Assembly: GCF_014117425.1 (NCBI RefSeq)
Contig: NZ_CP059725.1
Coordinates: forward strand, 2,728,001-2,792,000
Origin: Bartonella sp. HY038
GTDB taxonomy: Bacteria > Pseudomonadota > Alphaproteobacteria > Rhizobiales > Rhizobiaceae
Length of the DNA: 64,000 nt
Reading direction: 5' to 3'
The position numbers and the translations under genes were made by a program. Below the pieces are notes generated by a model. It was not told the DNA's origin and searched no databases. It saw only the letters and a program-made list of their open reading frames with translations. Positions 1 through 8,121 of this stretch are shown here, one piece after another (position 1 is the first letter of the stretch; every line of letters begins with the position of its first letter).

Positions 1-320
1 TTTATAGCGGTATACCAAAAAGAGTTGCAAAAAAGTCAGTAACGATAGAGGGAAAATATATTACTGATTATTATTCATTTTTTTGCGAAATTGGTTACGG
101 TTTTGCTGGGCGTCTGGGCTATATGGGGCGTTGCTTAGATGGATTAGTTGATTGCTTTTGCGAATGTGAAGGTTATTCTGAAGTTAGCCTAACTTGGCAT
201 GATTTTGAAACTGCAAAATATTCAATAGAAAATAATTACCCCTATCAAACGGATCGACATGAAATAGTTGATAAAATCGTCGATGCATTATCTTCTCATA
301 TGACTTTAATTTTAAAATAG
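1..320 (+). CDS. Barstar-family protein, C-terminal part (5' end outside window)
   Basis: The frame is open from base 3 to the stop at 318-320, so this is the C-terminal ~105 residues of a gene starting before the window. The stretch from IEGKYITDYYSFF to the end aligns by eye with barstar (barnase inhibitor, Pfam Barstar). The loop-helix motif YMGRCLDGLVDCF matches the barstar YYGENLDALWDCL segment and keeps both aspartates that contact the ribonuclease active site (barstar D35 and D39). The following LTWHDF matches the central strand. Barstar-family proteins bind and block small secreted ribonucleases or related toxins, often as immunity proteins of polymorphic toxin systems. It is a tandem paralogue of the next gene, 36 bp downstream. 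No toxin gene is visible, though it could lie upstream. The target is unknown. Confidence 0.72.
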   Translation, partial: YSGIPKRVAKKSVTIEGKYITDYYSFFCEIGYGFAGRLGYMGRCLDGLVDCFCECEGYSEVSLTWHDFETAKYSIENNYPYQTDRHEIVDKIVDALSSHMTLILK

Positions 321-356
321 GCATTTTGCCAAAAATTTAAGATAAAATTGGCTGCC

Positions 357-1097
357 ATGCAAAAATATATTCTATGTGATTATGAAACAGAAGCTCCACT
401 GTTTGAAATGCAAAATTTTATTGAATGCTTCGATATATTTGCCAATAATTTTGAATTTACGTTCTCCTGCGATTATCCCGATCAATCGTGTTTAAGCCGT
501 TTAAAAAATGGACAAAAATATCTTATTAAAGTCTATGGTTATCAAAAGGAGATTTTCATTGATATTTACATTTTTAGCTTTGAAAAATTCTTCAACAATC
601 TGGTCATCAATATAAATCTTATTGAAGCAGAAGAATATCAACCCGTGCCAACCAAACCTTATCAATTTGGCGTTTTCGCCCTCATTGATGCATTTTCTAC
701 CAATGAAGACCACAGACCATGGTTTGGTCTTATTGGCGATAAAAAGCAGCTTTATATTGCTGCTAGCCTTTGTATAACGGGTGTCCAAACAACACCAATC
801 AAAAATCAAATTATTCTTGAAGGTAAATATATCACTGATTATTTCGCATTTTATTGCGAACTTGGTTATGCCTTATGGGGTAAGTTTGGCTACATGGGAG
901 GCTGTCTAAATAGCTTTGAAGAATGCTTGCAAGCCCTTAAAAAAAACAAAAAAATTGAATTAATCTGGAAAGATTTTGCACTTTGCCAGCATTCAATGGC
1001 AAATTATGCGGACCACCAAACACCTTATAATGGAGTTGAACTTGCCGATATTGCGGCAAATTATCTGTCGGATTATTTCGATGTAACTTTAGATTAA
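357..1097 (+). CDS. Barstar-family protein with ~140-residue N-terminal extension
   Basis: About 246 residues. The C-terminal ~105 residues (from ILEGKYITDYFAFYCELGY) are a close paralogue of the preceding gene and carry the barstar fold signature, but the two inhibitor aspartates are replaced: YMGGCLNSFEECL has Asn and Glu where the upstream copy has Asp and Asp. The N-terminal ~140 residues are unlike barstar and I do not recognise them; the truncated upstream copy may have had the same region. I start at ATG 357. A TTG nine bases earlier (348) is in frame, and neither has a strong ribosome binding site. It is probably cytoplasmic, as no signal peptide is seen. The role as an immunity protein is inferred from the family; the substitutions suggest a changed or lost partner. 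Confidence 0.7.
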   Translation: MQKYILCDYETEAPLFEMQNFIECFDIFANNFEFTFSCDYPDQSCLSRLKNGQKYLIKVYGYQKEIFIDIYIFSFEKFFNNLVININLIEAEEYQPVPTKPYQFGVFALIDAFSTNEDHRPWFGLIGDKKQLYIAASLCITGVQTTPIKNQIILEGKYITDYFAFYCELGYALWGKFGYMGGCLNSFEECLQALKKNKKIELIWKDFALCQHSMANYADHQTPYNGVELADIAANYLSDYFDVTLD

Positions 1098-1343
1098 TAC
1101 AGTTTCCATCTATCTAACGTCGCAGCTTTTGGTAAAGATTATTATTCCAACCGCAATAATACATTATCCAACCTAGATGAAGCCATTTTAGAACAAATAC
1201 AATATGGGCAAGTTATCTTATCAAGAATAAGCAATTATTTAAAGTTTTCTTCAATAACTGCATTTCAAAAACAAAACGTAAATCACCATAAAATGCTTTT
1301 AGAAGTGCACATAACCAATAGCCCCATGCTAAAATCTCAATAA
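1098..1343 (+). pseudogene. Possible decayed third barstar-like copy (no start codon)
   Basis: Directly after the stop of the preceding gene, the same frame stays open for about 80 codons to a TAA at 1341-1343. The translation includes FGKDYYSNRNNTLSNLDEAI, which faintly resembles the barstar loop-helix (DYYG-N-LDAL). There is no credible start codon or ribosome binding site. It may be the tail of a third tandem copy, or a chance open stretch in AT-rich DNA. Confidence 0.25.
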
Positions 1344-1385
1344 AATAATATCCAATAGAGATAAAACACTAAACTATTAATATGC

Positions 1386-1886
1386 TTAAGCATTGCCAAT
1401 TGTTTCAAACATTGCATGGCGCAGCGCGACTTGTGCATCCATCCCATCGCGAGCAACACTCTCACAAGCGACAAAATGTTCTTCACATGCATCAAGCGCT
1501 GTCATTAATAACATCTTCACCTGTGCATCATTGGGATGTAACCCGCCGCTTAACAACAGCGTTTGCCGAAACATAACGGCACGATCTTCTGTCCAATAAT
1601 CAAAATGACCAACCAACATTTTTTCATTGATAATCGACAAAAGATCAATCATTTCACTGCGACGCGATGCGTCAACATTTAAGGTAAAAGAGCAAGCAAG
1701 ATGCAAGGCTTCAAAGTCTTCCATCCATGAAAATGAAACATAATATTCGGCTTTGCTGCCAGTTATGCAAACAGCAATCTCATCTTCGGCTGTGCGCTCG
1801 AAAGACCAGTCATGCCCATATGCAATCTGTTCAATCACATCAACTGGATGTGCCTCACGCTCTTTGGCGTCATGAACAAGTCTCAT
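1386..1886 (-). CDS. YbjN domain-containing protein
   Basis: 166 residues. The translation closely follows a conserved Hyphomicrobiales YbjN family (Pfam YbjN, type III secretion chaperone-like fold). It has the characteristic EREAHPVDVIEQIA start, YYVSFSWMEDFEALHLACSF in the middle and ALRHAMFETIG at the end. The biochemical role is not established; E. coli YbjN is linked to stress and motility regulation. The longest frame starts 10 codons earlier, but an AGGAAAAG ribosome binding site sits just before the ATG at 1886, where homologues also begin. In relatives this gene usually lies next to proC. Here its 3' side faces the barstar array, so the usual neighbour is missing. No signal peptide or membrane segment. 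Confidence 0.85.
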   Translation of the reverse strand: MRLVHDAKEREAHPVDVIEQIAYGHDWSFERTAEDEIAVCITGSKAEYYVSFSWMEDFEALHLACSFTLNVDASRRSEMIDLLSIINEKMLVGHFDYWTEDRAVMFRQTLLLSGGLHPNDAQVKMLLMTALDACEEHFVACESVARDGMDAQVALRHAMFETIGNA

Positions 1887-2220
1887 TTCTTTTCCTATCA
1901 TTCCAAAAATCAGCATTTTAAATGCAAGATCGATATTTAAACTCTTTTGCTTTTTAAAAGAGCAATGCTAGCGTTCAAAACCACGCGCAAAGCCATTAAA
2001 AAGCAGAATAATAACTCTGCGCGACAAGACAAAGCCTGCGCACGACAAAAGTAATTATTTTTTAACGCAAAAACACAAAGACTATGAAATTAGGCGAACG
2101 ACAAACAAACCACCATATTTTCATACGCTTGAATGACCCTTATACGAATCAACAAGTATTTTCAGTGTATTGATTGGCGTTGTAAGTGCTAGTCCCCCGA
2201 TTTAAAAAAGCTGTGGTTAA
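1887..2220. other. Intergenic region, ybjN-like to ubiK terminator
   Basis: No open frame with a ribosome binding site. It must hold the promoter of the ybjN-like gene (minus strand), but I see no convincing -35/-10 pair. Confidence 0.5.
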
Positions 2221-2253
2221 AAAAAACAAAGGCCGGAAAAAATATTTCCGGCC
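2221..2253 (-). terminator. Rho-independent terminator of ubiK
   Basis: Perfect inverted repeat GGCCGGAAA / TTTCCGGCC (2231-2253). On the minus strand it is followed by TTTG and a run of eight T. It lies about 100 bp past the ubiK stop. Confidence 0.8.
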
Positions 2254-2349
2254 AAGCTAAGAGATTCTGATAATATAGCTTTTTGACTTTTCAACAGGCG
2301 TTAAAAAAATGGGGATTACTTTTTAACTTTACGTTTTATTAATCGCTTT

Positions 2350-2613
2350 TTAAGCTTTATTAGCCAAATCCAGTTTTTCTTCCAGAATTTTTACCCGTTT
2401 TTGCAATGCTTCATTCGCATCAAGTGCTTTAACGGCAAGCGCCTTTACTACCTCGAACTCTTCCTTACTGACAAGATCAAGCTTATTGACAGCACGCTCA
2501 GCTTGGGCGCGAAATGCGGTTTCTACTTCTTGGCGCACACCTTGTGCAGCACCAGCTGCGTCGGTTGCAAGCTTTGCCAAATCATCAAAAATACGGTTAG
2601 ATCCGTTGCTCAT
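2350..2613 (-). CDS. ubiK: Ubiquinone biosynthesis accessory factor UbiK (BMFP domain)
   Basis: 87 residues from the preferred start. The protein matches the UbiK/YqiC (BMFP) family: an amphipathic N-terminal helix (IFDDLAKLATDAAGAAQGVRQEV), then a C-terminal coiled coil ending in LQKRVKILEEKLDLA. UbiK is a small membrane-associated trimeric factor that supports aerobic ubiquinone synthesis through the Ubi complex. The longer frame has two earlier ATGs. AGAGGA lies nine bases before the ATG at 2613, which gives the usual MSNGSNRIFDD start. It is divergent from lgt across a 277-bp spacer, the usual arrangement in Brucella-like genomes. Confidence 0.85.
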   Translation of the reverse strand: MSNGSNRIFDDLAKLATDAAGAAQGVRQEVETAFRAQAERAVNKLDLVSKEEFEVVKALAVKALDANEALQKRVKILEEKLDLANKA

Positions 2614-2890
2614 ATTATTCATTCCTCTTTTCATTGACATATTTTAAACAATATAAGGATCACACCTTAAATTGTGCAGATCACCCTCTCATATAGGGTG
2701 AAATGTTAAGTTGGTAGGTTTAATTTAATACAGGCAAAAAAAAATAAAAGCACTTTCTCATAAAAACGAATATTTTGGGTATTTCTGGTAGGATTTTTAA
2801 ATTTGACAGATGTGTCGAAAAGTTTATTTTCTAGCCAAATGTTTTTCATCTTGGTGACGTCGAACCACCATGCATTTACAGGATAATTAA

Positions 2891-3796
2891 ATGGGTAGTA
2901 TTCTTTCTTTTAGCGCTTTGGCATTTCCCAATATTGATCCTGTAATCATCCATCTTGGTCCTTTTGAGCCGCGTTGGTATGGCCTTGGTTATGTTGTCGG
3001 CATTCTTTTTGCATGGTGGTATGGTACATTTCTCTTGCGCCGCCCACAATTATGGAAAAATAACCAACCGCCAATGGAACCAAACAGGCTTGATGATTTC
3101 GTCATTTGGGCAGTATTAGGTGTCGTTGTTGGTGGTCGCTTAGGTGAAGTATTATTTTACCGCCCTGATTTTTATTTTGCTAATCCCGGTAAAATCATCG
3201 CAGTTTGGGATGGCGGCATGTCATTTCATGGTGGTTTTATTGGCATGGCACTTGCCATGGTATTTTTTGCACTTAAAAACAAAATTAATACATTTTCAAT
3301 GTTTGATACCATTGCCGCCGGTGTGCCAGTTGGCCTTGGTGTTGTGCGCGTTTGTAACTTCATCAATAATGAATTATGGGGGCGCGAAGCCTTTACTATT
3401 CCTTGGGCTGTATTATTTCCTGGAGAAGCAGGCGGCATTCCGCGTCATCCAAGCCAAATTTATGAAGCGCTTACCGAAGGACTGTTACTGTTTATTGTGC
3501 TAGCAATCATCATTTTTGCGTTCAAAGCCTTGAAAAAACCCGGTCTTGTTAGCGGTACATTTGTTATGGGCTATGGACTTGCCCGTATTTTTGTTGAGTT
3601 TTTCCGCGAGCCGAGTGGCAGTTTTTTCGCCCTTGGTTGGCCTAATCGCGACACAGCTATTCATTTATTAAATGCCGATGCAAATGGCGACTGGCTCACC
3701 ATGGGCATGCTATTATCACTACCAATGGTTGGCGTTGGTTTGTGCATGATTATCTATGCTTTAATCAGCAATAAAGCAACCGCACAACAAGTTTAA
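2891..3796 (+). CDS. lgt: Prolipoprotein diacylglyceryl transferase
   Basis: 301 residues, full length. Lgt is the inner-membrane enzyme that transfers diacylglycerol from phosphatidylglycerol to the lipobox cysteine of prolipoproteins, the first step of lipoprotein maturation. Family signatures are present: RWYGLGY near residue 29, [10 protein letters not shown] (81-90), the catalytic-region GGMSFHGG (108-115), and the Lgt signature around [14 protein letters not shown] (153-166). About seven hydrophobic segments are seen. The ATG has a modest AGGAT ribosome binding site. It is first in a tight lgt-midA-pgeF-M24 block conserved in the order. The downstream lipoprotein (7133) is a potential substrate. 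Confidence 0.97.
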   Translation: MGSILSFSALAFPNIDPVIIHLGPFEPRWYGLGYVVGILFAWWYGTFLLRRPQLWKNNQPPMEPNRLDDFVIWAVLGVVVGGRLGEVLFYRPDFYFANPGKIIAVWDGGMSFHGGFIGMALAMVFFALKNKINTFSMFDTIAAGVPVGLGVVRVCNFINNELWGREAFTIPWAVLFPGEAGGIPRHPSQIYEALTEGLLLFIVLAIIIFAFKALKKPGLVSGTFVMGYGLARIFVEFFREPSGSFFALGWPNRDTAIHLLNADANGDWLTMGMLLSLPMVGVGLCMIIYALISNKATAQQV

Positions 3797-3798
3797 TA

Positions 3799-4941
3799 AT
3801 GATGATGACAACAGCAAACCTTAATAGTTTAAAGGAAAAGCTTATTGTAACCATCCAAGAGCATGGTCCTTTAAGCATTAGCCAATTCATAACATTTTGT
3901 TTGGCTGATCCACAATATGGCTATTATAAAACTGCTGATCCCTTTGGCCGTGATGGTGATTTTATCACCGCACCCGAAGTAAGCCAGATGTTTGGTGAAA
4001 TGCTCGGTGTTTGGGTTGTTTTATCGTGGCGTGCGATGGGGGAGCCTGCTGATTTTAGCTTATGTGAAATGGGCCCTGGTCGTGGTACCTTAATGGACGA
4101 TGTTTTGCGCACCATTAAAAAGCTCGATTTGAACTGTTTTAACGCGGCGAAAGTTTTTCTTATTGAAACTAGCCCGAAATTGCGAGAAAAGCAAAAACAA
4201 CGCCTTGCTAGCCATAATAGCAATATTACATGGATTGATCATTTTAGCTTACTACCGGCGATGCCGGTTATTTTGCTTGCCAATGAATTATTTGACTGTT
4301 TGCCGATCTATCAATATTTTTTTGATGGTCAAAATTGGCGAGAAAGAATGGTTGGTGTTTCGCCTGACAGCAAGAATGAAATGGCTCTTATTTTTGGTTT
4401 GGGCTCAATTATTTCACCACCAGCCTTACCCTATGCCCTACCAATTATAAAAGAAGGTGATATTATCGAGGTGTCGCCAGCGCGTGAAAGCCTGATGGAT
4501 GAAATAGCCAGCCATATTGTGCAATATCGCGGTGCTGCCTTGATTATTGATTATGGTGCTATTGAGCCAAAACCGGCTGACACATTGCAAGCCATGTCAA
4601 AACATCAATTTAGTGATCCTCTTGCAAGCCCTGGAAAAGATGATTTAACATCACATGTGGATTTTGCCGCCCTTAACCAACGCGCGCAGCTAATGCACTG
4701 TCAAACCTATATGACCACTCAAGGCGAATTTTTATTGTCCTTAGGGCTAATTGAGCGAGCGCAAACTCTTGGGCAAGGTCGCGACAGCCTATTTCAAGAG
4801 AAAATCCGCAATGATGTTGAGCGGCTCGCAGGTGATGATAAAATTAGTGGGAAAATAGGTGGGAAAATGGGCGGGCTCTTTAAAGTATTATGTGTAAGTG
4901 ATAAAAATACCCCTATAATACCCTTTGATCAGCAATTCTAA
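3799..4941 (+). CDS. SAM-dependent methyltransferase, MidA/NDUFAF7 family
   Basis: 380 residues of the DUF185/MidA family. The eukaryotic member NDUFAF7 dimethylates an arginine of the complex I subunit NDUFS2; the bacterial role is assumed to be similar. Visible hallmarks are GPLSISQFITFCLADPQYGYY near residue 20-40, the SAM-binding loop CEMGPGRGTLMDDVLR, LIETSPKLREKQ, and LIIDYG in the second half. The gene starts two bases after the lgt stop at a triple ATG (3799, 3802, 3805), so the exact start is uncertain by two codons. Its 3' end overlaps the longest pgeF frame but not the preferred pgeF start. Translation is probably coupled with lgt. Confidence 0.9.
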   Translation: MMMTTANLNSLKEKLIVTIQEHGPLSISQFITFCLADPQYGYYKTADPFGRDGDFITAPEVSQMFGEMLGVWVVLSWRAMGEPADFSLCEMGPGRGTLMDDVLRTIKKLDLNCFNAAKVFLIETSPKLREKQKQRLASHNSNITWIDHFSLLPAMPVILLANELFDCLPIYQYFFDGQNWRERMVGVSPDSKNEMALIFGLGSIISPPALPYALPIIKEGDIIEVSPARESLMDEIASHIVQYRGAALIIDYGAIEPKPADTLQAMSKHQFSDPLASPGKDDLTSHVDFAALNQRAQLMHCQTYMTTQGEFLLSLGLIERAQTLGQGRDSLFQEKIRNDVERLAGDDKISGKIGGKMGGLFKVLCVSDKNTPIIPFDQQF

Positions 4942-4966
4942 AACAGTTAAAAGGCGGAAAAACAGC

Positions 4967-5752
4967 ATGAATAATAAGCCTATGCCGATTATAAACACCG
5001 CTTTTAACGATCATTGCGGCGCGCAGATACAACATGGCTTTTTTACCCGTCAAGGCGGCGTATCAAGTGGCATTTATGAGAGCCTTAACCTTGGTCAAGG
5101 CTCTGATGACGAGCCAAATTTGGTGCTTGAGAACCGCAATCGTGTCGCTGCAAATTTTCATATTACTAGCGACAAGCTTTTGACTTGCTATCAGGTGCAT
5201 TCATGCGATGTCGTAACAGTGACAGCGCCTTTTTCGAGTGAGCGTCCAAAGGCTGATGCCATGGTAACCAATGTGCCGGGGCTTGCGCTTGGCATCTTAA
5301 CTGCCGATTGCGGACCTTTATTATTTGCTGATAGTAAGGGTGGAATTATTGGTGCAGCCCATGCGGGTTGGCGCGGTGCGCTTTATGGTATTATTGATAA
5401 TACTATAGCCGCCATGGAAGCCCTTGGTAGTAAGCGCGAAGACATAGCGGTTGCGGTTGGCCCCTGCATTGGCCCCAATAATTATGAAGTTGGTGCAGAG
5501 TTTTTGCATAGCTTTCTTGACCTTGATGCTAATAATATGGTTTACTTTCGACCATCGAACCGCGCTGACCACTATTTTTTCAATTTGTGGGCATTTTTAA
5601 CTGTCCGTTTGCGCCTTAATAAAGTGAAGGATTATGCACTTAACCTGTGCACCTATGCTGATCAGGCACGTTTTTTTTCATATCGTCGTAAAACCCATCA
5701 AAATGAGATGGATTATGGTCGGCAAATTTCAGCGATTATGCTAGGGGAATAA
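4967..5752 (+). CDS. pgeF: Peptidoglycan editing factor PgeF (laccase-domain, YfiH family)
   Basis: 261 residues. PgeF removes L-Ser wrongly built into peptidoglycan stem peptides at the L-Ala position; family members also show purine-nucleoside and phenol-oxidase side activities. The three metal ligands are visible: H78 in CYQVHSC, C115 in ILTADCGPLLF and H132 in GAAHAGWRG. The longest frame starts 14 codons earlier inside midA, but AAGGCGG sits upstream of the ATG at 4967 and the resulting MNNKPMPIINTAF start is typical. It lies between midA and the M24 gene, with 2 bp to the latter, so it is probably co-transcribed. Confidence 0.93.
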   Translation: MNNKPMPIINTAFNDHCGAQIQHGFFTRQGGVSSGIYESLNLGQGSDDEPNLVLENRNRVAANFHITSDKLLTCYQVHSCDVVTVTAPFSSERPKADAMVTNVPGLALGILTADCGPLLFADSKGGIIGAAHAGWRGALYGIIDNTIAAMEALGSKREDIAVAVGPCIGPNNYEVGAEFLHSFLDLDANNMVYFRPSNRADHYFFNLWAFLTVRLRLNKVKDYALNLCTYADQARFFSYRRKTHQNEMDYGRQISAIMLGE

Positions 5753-5754
5753 GA

Positions 5755-6906
5755 ATGGGTTTATATTTTTCTACTGAAGAATTTAAAAAGCGTGAAGCCC
5801 GCCTAATCGAAAAAATGACGATTGATAAGCTTGATGCCGTGGTACTTTTTTCACAAGAAAGTCTTTACTGGTTGACGGGCTTTGATACATTTGGCTTTTG
5901 TTTCTTTCAATGCCTTATTGTTAAAGCTAATGGTGAAAAAGTATTATTAACGCGTTTACCAGATTTGCGCCAAGCACAAGAAACATCAACAATCAAAAAT
6001 ATTGTTATTTGGCGTGACCGTGAAAACGCCAATCCCGCCTTTGATTTACGCAATCTTTTAAACGATATGGAGCTTTTGGGTTGTCGTATTGGTTTGGAAT
6101 ATCGCTCCTATGGTCTTGATGGTGCAAGTTGCCGCCTTGTTGACGAGCAATTGACCAGCTTTGCCAAAATTGTTGATATTTCTGGTTTGATTGACCATCT
6201 ACGCTTAATAAAAAGCCAAGAAGAGATTACCTACATTAAAAAAGCTGCGCAATTATCCGATGATGTGCTTGATGCGGCTTTACCCAAAATTCAAGCAGGC
6301 AGCGATGAAGGTGATATTTTAGCTGCTATGATTAGCGCTAATTTTATTGGTGGCGGTGATTTTCCCGCCAATGATTATATTATTGGTTCAGGTAAAGATG
6401 CGCTTTTATGTCGTTCCAAAACCGGTAGACGCAAGCTTGATGACAATGACCAATTAACCCTTGAATGGGCCGGAGCCTATCGCCACTACCATGCTCCGAT
6501 GTTGCGCACTATATTGATCGGCACTCCAACACCGCGCCATCACCAGCTTTATGATGCAGCATTTGAAGCCATTTTAGCTATTCAAACGGCAATGAAACCA
6601 GGGGCAATATTTTCTGGTATTTTTGATACATTTACCGCCGTTATGGAAAAGCATGACTTAACGCGCCATCGTTTGAGTTCTTGCGGCTACTCCATTGGTG
6701 CCCGCTTTGCACCAACATGGATGGAAATGGAACATTTTGAAGCAGAAAGTCCGTTTGAAATTGCACCCGACATGACGCTTTTTGCCCATGCTATGGTTTT
6801 TGATTCAGATAGTGGTACAGCAATGACTCTAGGCGCTTCTTATCTTATTGATGAAGAAGGTGCAAAGCCGCTGTCACGCCACACGTTAAATCCAATTTTG
6901 CGTTAA
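5755..6906 (+). CDS. M24 (creatinase/aminopeptidase P-like) protein lacking metal ligands
   Basis: 383 residues with the two-domain M24B layout: a creatinase-type N-terminal domain (about 1-150) and a pita-bread C-terminal domain. The five ligands (D, D, H, E, E) of a true Xaa-Pro aminopeptidase are not there. The segment at 235-252 reads LTLEWAGAYRHYHAPMLRT, where D-x-G-x-Y-x-x-Y-x-x-D-x-x-R is expected. The expected GHGIG-H box is CGYSIGARF (310-318). The CGYSIG form is seen in creatinase and ectoine-hydrolase (DoeA)-like members, which hydrolyse non-peptide C-N bonds without the dimetal site. Substrate unknown. It starts 2 bp after pgeF, last in that block. Annotation as an X-Pro peptidase would be misleading. 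Confidence 0.85.
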   Translation: MGLYFSTEEFKKREARLIEKMTIDKLDAVVLFSQESLYWLTGFDTFGFCFFQCLIVKANGEKVLLTRLPDLRQAQETSTIKNIVIWRDRENANPAFDLRNLLNDMELLGCRIGLEYRSYGLDGASCRLVDEQLTSFAKIVDISGLIDHLRLIKSQEEITYIKKAAQLSDDVLDAALPKIQAGSDEGDILAAMISANFIGGGDFPANDYIIGSGKDALLCRSKTGRRKLDDNDQLTLEWAGAYRHYHAPMLRTILIGTPTPRHHQLYDAAFEAILAIQTAMKPGAIFSGIFDTFTAVMEKHDLTRHRLSSCGYSIGARFAPTWMEMEHFEAESPFEIAPDMTLFAHAMVFDSDSGTAMTLGASYLIDEEGAKPLSRHTLNPILR

Positions 6907-7132
6907 AAAGCAAATAAAATCATTGATTATTACTGTCAATGTATCGTTGGCAGAATTATTGTTGGTTTATAAAATATCAAAATAAACTACGTTGCGTCTC
7001 ATTGGAATATATTGAGTATTTCCAAGCTCTCATATAGGCAGATAATTTTGCAATTAATATTTATTGCAAAAAATTCATGAATAAAGCAAAAATATCGCTT
7101 TTTTTATTGTAAATTGCGTTTAAAATAATTTC

Positions 7133-7642
7133 ATGATTTCTCGAAATGTTGAAAATTTGATGAAAAACAAAATTTTTACTATTTTTTCTATATTTACTGT
7201 TTTAATTTTGACAGGATGTCAGCATCTAGGACTTGGCAGCAAAACTGCTTCAAGTCCTGCCTTTGGTATTATTTCCCTTGATAATGCAACCGTTGCTGCG
7301 GCCAAACAACTCAGCGATGCCTTCATTGATGAGGGTGATGAGCAAAAAATCAAAATTTACCGCGGCATGCCTGATAAAGCGCAATATTATATTAAGGGCT
7401 ACTTCTCGGTTATAGTTGATGAAAGCCCTGACGAAAATATGGTTCTTTATGTCTTCGATATTGTTGATAAGGATGGATCACGACTACACCGCATTGAAGG
7501 AAAATATGTGCTAAATCGTGTATTGGTACCGGCGCGTGATGGCTTTTGGGCAAGTATCACCAAAGACGGATATGACGCAATTGCAACGGAAACCATTCGT
7601 CAGATTGGTATATGGGTTGCAACCAATCGCGGCAATCTGTGA
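7133..7642 (+). CDS. Predicted lipoprotein of unknown function
   Basis: 169 residues. A basic N-terminus, a hydrophobic stretch (FTIFSIFTVLIL) and a lipobox LTGC at residues 26-29 mark it as a lipoprotein processed by Lgt and signal peptidase II. The mature part is a small soluble domain with alternating strands and no motif I recognise. ATG at 7160 (MKNKIFTIF) would give a more typical signal peptide length. Neither start has a clear ribosome binding site, so the start is uncertain. It precedes csaA by 59 bp, and the two may share a transcript. Confidence 0.7.
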   Translation: MISRNVENLMKNKIFTIFSIFTVLILTGCQHLGLGSKTASSPAFGIISLDNATVAAAKQLSDAFIDEGDEQKIKIYRGMPDKAQYYIKGYFSVIVDESPDENMVLYVFDIVDKDGSRLHRIEGKYVLNRVLVPARDGFWASITKDGYDAIATETIRQIGIWVATNRGNL

Positions 7643-7701
7643 TGGTTTTGTCTCGCAAGTGAAGCTATTATGCCAATATCATTTTGACCGAGGAGATAAA
7701 A

Positions 7702-8034
7702 GTGATTGATTTTGCAGATTTTGAAAAAGTTGATATCCGTGTTGGCAAGATAATTGAAGCTGAGACTTTTCCGCAAGCACGTAAGCCTGCTTATAAATTG
7801 CTGATTGATTTTGGCGCTGACATTGGCCTTAAAAAATCATCGGCACAAATTACCAATCATTATCAGCTTGATGATCTTGTTGGAAAGTTGGTTTTAGCGG
7901 TGGTCAATTTTCCGCCACGCCAGATTGGCCCTTTTATGTCTGAAGTGCTAACGCTTGGACTTCCCGATGAAAAAGGCGATGTTGTGTTGCTAACTCCCGA
8001 TAAAACGGTACCACTTGGTGGACGCATGTTTTAA
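7702..8034 (+). CDS. csaA: tRNA-binding domain protein, CsaA type
   Basis: 110 residues forming one EMAP/tRNA-binding OB fold: FEKVDIRVGKIIEAETFPQARKPAYKL at the start, VVNFPPRQIGPFMSEVLTLG later, and the terminal VPLGGRMF typical of CsaA. CsaA was described as a dimeric chaperone-like, tRNA-binding protein linked to protein export in Bacillus. The role in alphaproteobacteria is not established. A GTG start at 7702 is chosen because GAGGAG lies seven bases before it; the longer frame from TTG 7684 would contain that ribosome binding site. Confidence 0.9.
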   Translation: MIDFADFEKVDIRVGKIIEAETFPQARKPAYKLLIDFGADIGLKKSSAQITNHYQLDDLVGKLVLAVVNFPPRQIGPFMSEVLTLGLPDEKGDVVLLTPDKTVPLGGRMF

Positions 8035-8046
8035 AGGCATTAGTTT

Positions 8047-8084
8047 ATTCTGGTTTTACCTTGATAGACTGACAAAACCAGAAT
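8047..8084. terminator. Inverted repeat between convergent csaA and ketopantoate-reductase-like gene
   Basis: Perfect 11-bp arms ATTCTGGTTTT / AAAACCAGAAT with a 16-bp loop. It lies between two converging genes, so a bidirectional terminator is plausible, although neither side has a long T run. Confidence 0.5.
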
Positions 8085-8121
8085 GTAATAATAAGCAAAA
8101 GAAAGCTATAACAACTAAATA

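Noticed and set aside
1382..1921. Three plus-strand open frames over the ybjN-like gene
   Set aside because: Antisense shadows of a well-conserved minus-strand gene.
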